From an uncultured Campylobacter sp. (GTDB taxonomy: Bacteria > Campylobacterota > Campylobacteria > Campylobacterales > Campylobacteraceae): a stretch of 64,000 nt of DNA. How positions within the stretch are numbered: position 1 is the stretch's first letter; the number at the start of each line of letters is the position of its first letter. Under the pieces are notes generated by a model, which saw only the letters and a program-made list of their open reading frames with translations, did no database searches and was not told where the DNA came from. The position numbers were made by a program, and so were the translations under genes. The stretch covers positions 186,001 through 250,000 of the forward strand of contig NZ_CALGPY010000005.1 of the NCBI RefSeq assembly GCF_937959485.1, read 5' to 3'. Below, one piece after another: positions 25,866 through 33,782 of this stretch.

Positions 25866-27374
25866 ATGAACTCACGCGTGCAAAACGAATATCTAAAATC
25901 AAAAATTATGAGCGCCGAGGAAGCCTGCGAGCTGATCCCAAATGGCGCATCGGTGGGCTTTAGCGGCTTTGTTGGGGCGGGCTGCGCGCTAGCTCTGCCG
26001 CAAGCTCTGGCGCAACGAGCGACAACGCTGCACGAAAAAGGCGAGCCCTATCAAATCGAAATTTTTACGGGCGCATCGACCGATCCGCTTTTAGACGGAG
26101 TTTTGGCAAAAGCAGGTGCCGTGAGCTTTCGCGTGCCGTTTTTTACGGATGCCGATATGCGCCATGCGATAAATAGTGGCGCCGTGCGATACGCGGACGT
26201 GCATCTATCAAGCCTTGCCGCGCAGCTTAAAGCTGGCTTTTTTCCACATCTAAACTTTGCTGTGATCGAAGTAGTGGCGATTAAAGAAAGCGGCGTGCTC
26301 GTGCCGTCCACGTCGCTAGGCAATAACCAAGCCTGGCTCGATATCGCCGATCGCGTTATTTTAGAAGTGAATTACTATCAGCCGCTTGAGCTGGAGGGCA
26401 TTCACGACGTTACGGATCTGCGCCTGCCGCCACACGCTGCGGATCTGCCAATCAAGCACGTAGGCGATCGTGTAGGCAGCCCCTACATGCATGTAGATCC
26501 TGCCAAAGTAGTCGCTGTAATAGAGGCTAGGACGCATGATCGCGTCAATAATTTTACCGCCGTGGATGAAATTTCAAGTGCGATCGGGTGCAATGTCGTA
26601 AAATTTCTAAAAAACGAGGAAGCTTGTGGCAGACTTCCCGCAAAGAAGCTACTGCCGCTACAATCGGGCATCGGCAACGTCGCTAACGCCGTGCTTAGCT
26701 CGCTACAAAATGCTGGCTACCAAGGGCTGCAGTGCTACTCCGAGGTGATCCAAGACGGCATGCTAGATCTCATCAAAAGAAGCGTCGTAGGCACTGCAAG
26801 TGCCACAGCGCTATCGCTTAGCCCCGCAGGTGTCAAGGAATTTCAAAAAAACATCGATTTCTACCGCAAGCACATCATACTGCGTTCACAAGATGTCTCC
26901 AACTCGCCAGCGCTTATTAGAAGGCTTGGCGTCGTGTCGATGAATGGCATGCTAGAGGCAGACATCTACGGCAATGTAAACTCCACTAACGTCATGGGCT
27001 CGCAGATGAAAAATGGCATCGGCGGTAGCGGTGACTTCGCTCGCAACGGATATTTGTCGCTATTTCTTAGCCCGTCGCTAGCTAAAGGCGGCGCGATCAG
27101 CGCTATCGTGCCGTTCGTGAGTCACGTCGATCATACCGAGCACGACACTCAAGTCATCATCACCGAATACGGCATCGCCGATCTGCGCGGCAAATGCCCT
27201 CGTGAGCGTGCTCGCGCGATGATAAGCATCGCGCATCCCACTTACCAAGAAGCGCTGAGAGATTATTTCGAGCGGGCATGTGCGCAACCCTGTGCGGGGC
27301 ATACTCCACACATCTTAAGCGAGGCGCTGTCGTGGCATCAAAGATTTAAAGATACGGGGAGTATGAAGGCTTAG
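25866..27374 (+). CDS. Acetyl-CoA hydrolase/succinate CoA-transferase family
   Basis: The start is the ATG at 25866, which has a TAGGA ribosome site and a -10 at 25832; a longer reading from 25626 would include that promoter and is rejected. The 502-residue enzyme belongs to the Cat1/AarC CoA-transferase family. Visible features: IPNGASVGFSGFVGAGCALALPQAL near residue 30, LQSGIGNVANAVLSSL, the catalytic-Glu region YSEVIQDG, the glycine-rich GSGDFARNGYLSLF, and TEYGIADLRGKCPRERA. It would swap CoA between acetate and succinate or similar acids. No partner enzymes are adjacent. Confidence 0.85.
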   Translation: MNSRVQNEYLKSKIMSAEEACELIPNGASVGFSGFVGAGCALALPQALAQRATTLHEKGEPYQIEIFTGASTDPLLDGVLAKAGAVSFRVPFFTDADMRHAINSGAVRYADVHLSSLAAQLKAGFFPHLNFAVIEVVAIKESGVLVPSTSLGNNQAWLDIADRVILEVNYYQPLELEGIHDVTDLRLPPHAADLPIKHVGDRVGSPYMHVDPAKVVAVIEARTHDRVNNFTAVDEISSAIGCNVVKFLKNEEACGRLPAKKLLPLQSGIGNVANAVLSSLQNAGYQGLQCYSEVIQDGMLDLIKRSVVGTASATALSLSPAGVKEFQKNIDFYRKHIILRSQDVSNSPALIRRLGVVSMNGMLEADIYGNVNSTNVMGSQMKNGIGGSGDFARNGYLSLFLSPSLAKGGAISAIVPFVSHVDHTEHDTQVIITEYGIADLRGKCPRERARAMISIAHPTYQEALRDYFERACAQPCAGHTPHILSEALSWHQRFKDTGSMKA

Positions 27375-27965
27375 AGCGAATTTGCTTGAGCTAATGGGCT
27401 AAAGCCTAAAATTTAAGCTCATTCTCGCTGAAAGCAAGAAAGTTTGCACTTAAAAATTCCGCCTGCATTTGAAAGCTCTATCGCTACTTAGAGCAAAGCT
27501 TGTTAAAATTTTTATTTTTGCAAAGTTCGCGCGAAATGTTTATTATATGAATGAATTGAAAATTTGCGCCATAAAATTTTAAAATTTGCAGGCGGGTTTA
27601 AGGCACGGAATTTAAAATTTTATCGCTACGGAATTTTAAAATTTAGCCTTAAATTTGCAGCTCGCGCATTTCAAATTTTAAAATTCTACGGCTTGGAATT
27701 TTAAAATTTTGAACTTCGCAAAATTTCATCCATAAATCCGCTATTTAATTTTAAATTTGGCTCCACTTCATTTGCCATGCGCAAGCTTTTTTGGCAATTT
27801 AGCTATAAGGCGCGCCATAAGTTCGCGATAAAACCGCGTAGTATTTGCCAAGATAAATTTCGTATTAAAGCAGCAGCTTGCTAAATCAGAATTTATCGCC
27901 TTACGAAGGCGATCTTTGGGCTATAAATTTAAAGAGGCGGGCTATAAAGTCGTGGCGAGATGAGA
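27375..27965. other. RAATTY-saturated intergenic region
   Basis: About 590 gene-free bases, the densest run of nested palindromes in the window: 27631-27644, 27673-27686 and 27696-27709 are each RAATTTTAAAATTY. Neither a promoter nor an ORF is convincing. Confidence 0.6.
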
Positions 27966-30386
27966 TTAGAATTTTATCCTCGAAGGCTCCATTGGCTTGC
28001 TGTAGAAGTAGCCTTGCATATATTTAATCCCCATCTCTTCTAAGATGATTGAAATTTCGTGGTTTTCTACGTATTCGGCGATGAGCTCGTAGCCCTGCTT
28101 GCGCGCGAAGTTAGCGATAGTTTCGACGATAGCGCGCGAGTTTTTGTCGTTTGCGATATTTTTGATGAGCGCTCCGTCGATCTTTATGTAATCCACATCG
28201 AGCGTTAAAATTCTATAGTAGTTGGAGTATCCGCTGCCAAAATCGTCTATCGCGACCTTGCAGCCGTAGTTTTTGGCTACGGCGATGAAGCTGCGTAGGC
28301 TCTCGTAATCGTCAAATTCCTCGCTTTCTAAAATTTCAATAAATAAATTTGAAGCATTTGGGCTGGATGCGAGCTTGCGCTCTAAAAGCTCCTTGATACC
28401 TTCGTTTGCGATGTCAAAATATGAAAGATTTATGCTAAAGCAAGTCCCTGCGAAGCGGTCTAGCAAGCGAAAGGCTTCGTTTATTACGACCTGAGTTAGC
28501 GGGATGTAGAGCGAGGTTTGCTTTGCGATATCGATAAACTCACCCGGGCAGCGCGTCTTGCCCGAACGATCGATTAGGCGGATTAGAATTTCATATACTA
28601 ACGGGACATAATCACCGCCCTCGGTGCCGTAGGTGTTACCACTAGGATCGCGGTGGGTGATATCAAATATGGGCTGAACAAGCACAAAGACTTGATTTTT
28701 CTTGATCGCATTTTGAATGGTGTTGATCATAATCTGGTTTTGAAGATATTTTTCCTCAATCGCATTTGGGCGCGAATAAAAGCCCACGTGCTCGTTTCTG
28801 CTCTGCGCCTCATACATCGCCATAACCGCCTGAAAGACCCTATTTGCGCCGCCTGCTACGTCGGCGCGCTCGCTCACGCCCATCGTGATATTTAAAGGCG
28901 CGGACGCAAAGCCCTCGGTGGTATGGAGATTAAAGACCTTGTCGGTGAAATATTTATTTATGATCTCCACGTCGCGCGCGACATTTAGTCCCTCGTAAAA
29001 TAGGCAAAACTCATCCGATTGGATGCGAAAGATACTGGCTTTGATCTCGTGCGATTCGATACACATTGCAAGCGTACGCGCAAAGGAGCGCAGAATTTCA
29101 TTCGTCGTCTCCGCCTTGTAAAAAAGTCGCAAATTTGCAAAATTTACGATAGTGATGTAGATCGCTACGCCCGTTTTTTCGGCGTTTATTAGCTCGTATA
29201 GCGCTGCTTCGTTGCCCTGGCCCGTAAGATGATCGATATAGACTTGATTGTTTAAGCTCTCCTTTGCGCTCGCAAGAGCTAGTTTCATAATCTCGCGCTC
29301 GCCGATATCATGAGCGTAAAGCGCATATAGCGGCGGCTTGGATGCAGCAGCGATATTTGATAGCCTTAGGCTCACATCGGCTAGCTCGCCGTTTTTACGA
29401 AGCAGGCGCGTATCTTTGGCGCTTTTATTTACCATCGCAGGAAGTTCGGTCCCTTTATCTTTGGGCATCAAAACTCCAAGATCGCTTCCTTCCAGCTCGC
29501 TTTGTTCGTAGCCGCTTAAGCTAAGCGCGCTTTTATTAGCGTATAAAATTTTAAAGCTCTGATCTGCTAAAACTATCGCTTCGCCTGCCTCCTCGCATAG
29601 CGCGCGATAGGGCGCGAGGGCGCGTTTACTACGCAAAGCATTGGAATTTATGATGTAAGTAAGCAGTAAAAACGACAAAAACACCGCCGTGTAAAGCATC
29701 GTCATTTGCATAAACGAGCCGTAGAATTCCTCACTAGCGTAAGAAAATCGCTCGCGCAGGCTTGCGAAGCGCTCGTTTAGCAACGAGAGATTATCGCTTA
29801 CAATGATATTTTGCCGCTCGAAATTCCTTAAAATTTGCCGTGCGATTCCTATAAACGCAGCTTCGTCGGGGCTTGACGCATCTGCGCTTTCTAGCGCACT
29901 TTTTAAAGCAGAGATCTCGGAGCGATTTTTATAATTAAGCCCTAAAATTTGAGAGTAGAGATTTGCTCTTTGCGCATTTGCGCCACTGGATAAAAATTTT
30001 TGCTGCAGACTTTGAAAAAGGATTAAATTCTGCGAATTTAAAGCCCCAAGCTCGTCCAAAAGCGAAATTTTATCGCTAAAAGCGCTTCCGATCGCGCGCA
30101 CATCGCCGCTAAGTCCGATTTTATCGATGATTTTGTCTTTTTGTAGAGCTTGCAGCACCTGATAGATGCCGCGCATATCGGCATTTGCAATCGAAAAGTC
30201 CCTTCTTGCGATCTTTGCATCAAATAATATATTTAAGCGGTTGTCGGCATTATCGATCAAAGCTAGCTCGCGCGAAATCGTGCTAAATCTCGCTACATCT
30301 CTTAGCGACGAGAAATAATTCCCGGCGATGATTATGCCTAATATCATAATCCCCACCATCAAAGTCCACATTATCTTATCTTTCAT
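27966..30386 (-). CDS. Membrane PAS-GGDEF-EAL protein
   Basis: The 806-residue protein has a helix near residues 7-26, a helical periplasmic sensor, a second helix near 230-250, a PAS domain (about 262-370; ALSLSGYEQSELEGSDL), a GGDEF domain in which the signature is degenerate (RIQSDEF), and an EAL domain. In the EAL domain the EAL tripeptide is EIL, but the catalytic DDFGSGYSNY, NLS, FIEILESEE and IAEYVE motifs are kept. It is therefore likely a c-di-GMP phosphodiesterase gated by the GGDEF half, or a receptor. Its start overlaps the end of the di-haem peroxidase gene by 11 bases, so the two are co-translated. Confidence 0.85.
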   Translation of the reverse strand: MKDKIMWTLMVGIMILGIIIAGNYFSSLRDVARFSTISRELALIDNADNRLNILFDAKIARRDFSIANADMRGIYQVLQALQKDKIIDKIGLSGDVRAIGSAFSDKISLLDELGALNSQNLILFQSLQQKFLSSGANAQRANLYSQILGLNYKNRSEISALKSALESADASSPDEAAFIGIARQILRNFERQNIIVSDNLSLLNERFASLRERFSYASEEFYGSFMQMTMLYTAVFLSFLLLTYIINSNALRSKRALAPYRALCEEAGEAIVLADQSFKILYANKSALSLSGYEQSELEGSDLGVLMPKDKGTELPAMVNKSAKDTRLLRKNGELADVSLRLSNIAAASKPPLYALYAHDIGEREIMKLALASAKESLNNQVYIDHLTGQGNEAALYELINAEKTGVAIYITIVNFANLRLFYKAETTNEILRSFARTLAMCIESHEIKASIFRIQSDEFCLFYEGLNVARDVEIINKYFTDKVFNLHTTEGFASAPLNITMGVSERADVAGGANRVFQAVMAMYEAQSRNEHVGFYSRPNAIEEKYLQNQIMINTIQNAIKKNQVFVLVQPIFDITHRDPSGNTYGTEGGDYVPLVYEILIRLIDRSGKTRCPGEFIDIAKQTSLYIPLTQVVINEAFRLLDRFAGTCFSINLSYFDIANEGIKELLERKLASSPNASNLFIEILESEEFDDYESLRSFIAVAKNYGCKVAIDDFGSGYSNYYRILTLDVDYIKIDGALIKNIANDKNSRAIVETIANFARKQGYELIAEYVENHEISIILEEMGIKYMQGYFYSKPMEPSRIKF

Positions 30387-31248
30387 CCTGCGCCTCCGTC
30401 ATCTCGCCCTTAAGTGTAGCTAAAAAGCTCATCAAAGCATCAAGCTCCCTATCGTTAAGATCGTATTTTAGCAGATCCTTTGCGATCTGCCGCACCGCAA
30501 GACGCAAATCCGTCTGCCCGTTTACGTAAGGCGCGGTTTGCGTGATATTGCGCAAGCTGGGCACGCGGCGCAGCTCAAATCCATCGGAAGTGAGCCTATG
30601 CCTAGGCACATCCTCCTCTTCCGCGCTTGGGCGAATTTTGGTAAAGCTGCCGGTGCCTAGGCTAACGCCGTTGTGACATGCCGAGCACAGCCGCACAAAA
30701 AGCACATATCCGTTATATTCGGCATCATTTAGCTTAACCTCGCCGCGCAAAAATCGGTCAAATTTGGAATTTATCGCCGTTTTGGACTTTAAAAATTCCT
30801 TCAGCGCATCAATGAAGTTCGCCGTATTTGCCTCGTCGTAAGCACTTTCAAAAGCCTGCTTGTAGGCTAAATTCTTCCTGATAAGCTCTAAAATTCTATC
30901 TTCGCTCGCGTCCAGTTCATTCTCGCTAAAAACCGACGCTGCGATCCGCGCTTCAAAGCCCGCGAAATTATAATCGCCCAAGTAGCGATCAAAGTAATAA
31001 GAATTTATGAGCGTAGGCACGCGTCCATCGCGCACCGAAGCGCCCGAATCGTTTAGATAGAAGTTGTGGCAGCTCTCGCAGGAGCGGCCTTTGCGGCTAA
31101 ATCTTACGTCGGTAAAAATTTTTGCGCCCAGCCGCGCCTTTTGCGGGTCATATTTAGGCATCTCAAGCGGTGAGAAAAGATTGCCGCAAAGCCCCAAAAG
31201 CGGCACCAGGCTAAATATAAAACAGCTTAAAACTCGCTTCGATCTCAT
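30376..31248 (-). CDS. Di-haem cytochrome c peroxidase family
   Basis: The 290-residue exported protein has an N-terminal signal sequence and two haem-binding C-x2-C-H motifs (CESCH at residues 57-61 and CSACH near 186-190). The segments GRVPTLINSYYFDR and RRVPSLRNITQTAPYVNGQ fit the CcpA/MauG superfamily. It would reduce H2O2 in the periplasm using electrons from cytochrome c, or oxidise a partner protein. It overlaps the GGDEF/EAL gene at its end, and its start is overlapped by the methyltransferase gene by 38 bases, so the three genes form one tightly packed unit. Confidence 0.85.
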   Translation of the reverse strand: MRSKRVLSCFIFSLVPLLGLCGNLFSPLEMPKYDPQKARLGAKIFTDVRFSRKGRSCESCHNFYLNDSGASVRDGRVPTLINSYYFDRYLGDYNFAGFEARIAASVFSENELDASEDRILELIRKNLAYKQAFESAYDEANTANFIDALKEFLKSKTAINSKFDRFLRGEVKLNDAEYNGYVLFVRLCSACHNGVSLGTGSFTKIRPSAEEEDVPRHRLTSDGFELRRVPSLRNITQTAPYVNGQTDLRLAVRQIAKDLLKYDLNDRELDALMSFLATLKGEMTEAQDER

Positions 31249-32119
31249 CGTTTATCATCCCGCCTCTAACCCACTTTTTCAAAATCTCCTCGATCTCGCG
31301 CTCGCTAGCCTTCGCGCCGTCCATATGTAGGTGCCACGCGGCGTTTTGCACAGCTTCTTGCAGGCTGCGTTTTTGCTCGCGCCTCTCAGTTAAAATTTCG
31401 CTTTTAAATTTGATGTCGCGCGCCCCGAGCAGCGCCTCAAACTTTTCGGCGGCGGTAGCAAGTCTTTTAGCTCCTGCGCCGAAGCGCTCAAACAGCGGCG
31501 CCAGCATAGACGAATTGCGCTCGCTTGCCCAGTTTAGATAAATTTTGCGCTCGCCCAAAGCCAAAAACGCCTCAAAATCCTCCGTGCTTTTTAGCGCGGG
31601 GCTCATAGTAAGAAACGCGATATCAAAAGCTGCGGGAATTTTAAAATTTTCGCTCTCGCGGGTTTTGCTCGCGGCGTCTTTTAAATTTAAAGCCTGGGCT
31701 TCTTGGGCTTGCGCGTTTGAAATTTTGCTCTGCGAGCGCGGATAAATTTTAAAATTTTTTCCCACCGCATTTGCAAAACCATCGCGATTCAGTCGCTCGC
31801 AAAACTCCGCAAAGCTTAAATTTAATACGTTTTGCAAGCTGATGCCAAACTCCTCCGCGCTGCGTCTTAACTCGCGCAGCATCCCCTCCGAGCTATCGAT
31901 CGCCGTTACTTTAGCGCCCAGCGACGCGAGATACAGCGAGTAAACCCCCGTGCCGGCGCCCACGTCGAGCACGCTTTTGCCCGCAAAGCTTACGCCCCAG
32001 CTGTGCAGTATCTCAAATACCCGCTTGCCGAAACTGCCCGGCTCGCCGCTAAATTTAGCGTAACTTTCGGACTTTTTATCCCAGCTATTTTTATCTGATT
32101 TTTCGCCGATTTTCTCCAC
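31211..32119 (-). CDS. Class I SAM-dependent methyltransferase with insertion
   Basis: The 302-residue protein has SAM motif I (VLDVGAGTGVYSLYLASLGA, residues 50-69) and an acidic post-I motif AIDSSEGM. The Rossmann fold resumes with FDIAFLTMSPAL at about residue 165. Between residues about 111 and 163 lies an Asn/Ala/Lys-rich insert not expected in the family; its DNA contains GAATTTTAAAATTT at 31636-31649 and a similar palindrome at 31744-31757, the same words that fill intergenic DNA. Substrate is not identifiable. It overlaps the di-haem peroxidase gene by 38 bases and is transcribed ahead of it. Confidence 0.75.
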   Translation of the reverse strand: MEKIGEKSDKNSWDKKSESYAKFSGEPGSFGKRVFEILHSWGVSFAGKSVLDVGAGTGVYSLYLASLGAKVTAIDSSEGMLRELRRSAEEFGISLQNVLNLSFAEFCERLNRDGFANAVGKNFKIYPRSQSKISNAQAQEAQALNLKDAASKTRESENFKIPAAFDIAFLTMSPALKSTEDFEAFLALGERKIYLNWASERNSSMLAPLFERFGAGAKRLATAAEKFEALLGARDIKFKSEILTERREQKRSLQEAVQNAAWHLHMDGAKASEREIEEILKKWVRGGMINDEIEASFKLFYI

Positions 32120-32179
32120 CGCTCGCCTTTAAATTTTTTGTAATAATAGCAAAATTTGGCAATTTTTCCGAATTTGGGC

Positions 32180-32185
32180 TATAAT
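32180..32185 (+). promoter_or_regulatory. -10 promoter element of znuC-like gene
   Basis: TATAAT preceded by GGGC, about 34 bases before the ATG at 32219, in the gap between the methyltransferase gene and the divergent znuC-like gene. No Zur box is certain. Confidence 0.6.
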
Positions 32186-32218
32186 AAATGCTTTCAAAAT
32201 CTAGGCGAAAGGGCGTTC

Positions 32219-32986
32219 ATGGCGGACGTGACGATAAGAAATTTAAACTTTGCTTACGAAAAACGCGAAATTTTAAAAGATATAAACCTAAGCTACGAGC
32301 TGCGCGATTTTTTAGCGATTTTCGGGCCCAACGGCGGCGGCAAAAGCACCCTTTTGAAGCTGCTTTTGGGGCTGCTGCGACCAAGCTCGGGCACGATCGA
32401 AATTTTAGGCAGATCGCCCGCGCTTGCCAGAGCGCAAATGGGCTACGTGCCGCAGTTCATCGCGATAAACAAAAGCTTTCCCATAAGCGTGCTCGAAGTC
32501 GTTTTAATGGGGCTGATAGATAAGAAAATTTTCGGCTTTTACTCTAAATCCGAGCGCGAGCAAGCTATGCAGGCTTTGGAGCGCGTAGGTATGCAGAGCC
32601 TAGCAGACTACCGTATCAGCGAGCTTAGCGGCGGACAAAGACAACGCGTTTACATAGCGCGGGCGCTGTGCGCGAAGGCTAAAATTTTACTTCTCGACGA
32701 GCCGCTAGCGAGCATCGACACGATGGGGCAGGTTCAAATTTACGAGCTTTTAAAATCCCTAAACGAGAGCGGCTGCGGCATAATTCTAATCAGCCACGAC
32801 GTGCAGCTTGCGCTAAACTACGCAAACCGCGCGCTTTACGTCGCAAACGGTTCGGCGCACACCCACGAGATCGATCCTGGGGGCAGGGCGGAATTTTTAG
32901 ATCACCTGCGACGCGAGCACGGACACTTCTGCGCCGTCGATCTCGCGCTTAACGAATGCTGCTGCAAGGAGGGCGAAAATGGCTGA
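32219..32986 (+). CDS. znuC: Zinc/metal ABC transporter ATPase (ZnuC-like)
   Basis: The start is the ATG at 32219 with GAAAGGG upstream; 255 residues. The Walker A motif is GPNGGGKST, the signature LSGGQRQR and the Walker B ILLLDEPLAS. The sequence matches metal-type ABC ATPases (ZnuC/TroB). The C-terminus is Cys/His-rich (HGHFCAVDLALNECCCKE), possibly metal-sensing or incidental. It overlaps the permease gene by eight bases and forms the ATPase of one importer. The usual periplasmic ZnuA gene is absent here. Confidence 0.8.
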   Translation: MADVTIRNLNFAYEKREILKDINLSYELRDFLAIFGPNGGGKSTLLKLLLGLLRPSSGTIEILGRSPALARAQMGYVPQFIAINKSFPISVLEVVLMGLIDKKIFGFYSKSEREQAMQALERVGMQSLADYRISELSGGQRQRVYIARALCAKAKILLLDEPLASIDTMGQVQIYELLKSLNESGCGIILISHDVQLALNYANRALYVANGSAHTHEIDPGGRAEFLDHLRREHGHFCAVDLALNECCCKEGENG

Positions 32987-33782
32987 AATTCTATCTTATG
33001 ATTTCATGCGAAATGCCTTGCTCGGCGGGCTTTTAGTCAGCATAGTCTGCGGCGTCGTAGGCTCTTTAGTCGTGATAAATCGCATGAGCTTCATCGCAGG
33101 CGGCATCGCGCACGGCGCATACGGCGGCATCGGCATCGCGCTATTTTTAGGCATCTCACCCGTGCTGGGAGCTAGCGTATTTGCGCTGTTTTTGGGGCTG
33201 CTAATCGCCTACGTCACGCTGCGAAACACCGAGCGCTTCGACGCCGTAATCGGCGCGATATGGGCATTTGGAATGGCTCTTGGGATAATTTTCGCCGATC
33301 TCACACCTGGATACAAATCCGATCTGATGAGCTTTTTATTCGGCTCGATCTTAGCGATAAATCACGAAAATTTAATCTTTATCGGCATTTGCGGCGCGGC
33401 ATTTGCGGCGCTTACGGCGTGCTTTTACAGGCAGTTTTTAGCGATCAGCTTCGATAAGGAATTTGCCCTGTTGCGCGGAGTGAATACGAGCGTCTTTTAC
33501 TACGTCCTCGTAGTGATGGCGAGCCTCGCGGTAGTCGCGTCGATTCAGATCGTAGGGCTAATCTTGGTGATCTCGCTGATGACGATCCCGCCCTTCATCG
33601 CCGAAAAAATTTCAAAAAGCCTAGGCTCGATGATGGCGATAAGCTGCGCGCTATCGGCGCTTTTCTGCGCGGCGGGGCTTGTTTTGAGCTTCAAGCTCAA
33701 TCTAACCAGCGGCGCTTCGATAATCCTAGTCGCCTCGGTCTGCTTTTTCGCAAGCTCGATCTTTAGCAAACTTCGCGCCTAA
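32979..33782 (+). CDS. znuB: Zinc/metal ABC transporter permease (ZnuB-like)
   Basis: The 267-residue permease has about eight helices and the metal-ABC-permease features SFIAGGIAHGAYGGIGIALFLG and SLMTIPPFIAEKISKSL. It pairs with the ZnuC-like ATPase (eight-base overlap). The 3' end overlaps by 57 bases with the convergent drug/metabolite transporter gene, unusual for real genes and a hint that the latter's end or start is extended. Zn2+ is the likely substrate; Mn2+ or Fe2+ cannot be excluded. Confidence 0.8.
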   Translation: MAEILSYDFMRNALLGGLLVSIVCGVVGSLVVINRMSFIAGGIAHGAYGGIGIALFLGISPVLGASVFALFLGLLIAYVTLRNTERFDAVIGAIWAFGMALGIIFADLTPGYKSDLMSFLFGSILAINHENLIFIGICGAAFAALTACFYRQFLAISFDKEFALLRGVNTSVFYYVLVVMASLAVVASIQIVGLILVISLMTIPPFIAEKISKSLGSMMAISCALSALFCAAGLVLSFKLNLTSGASIILVASVCFFASSIFSKLRA

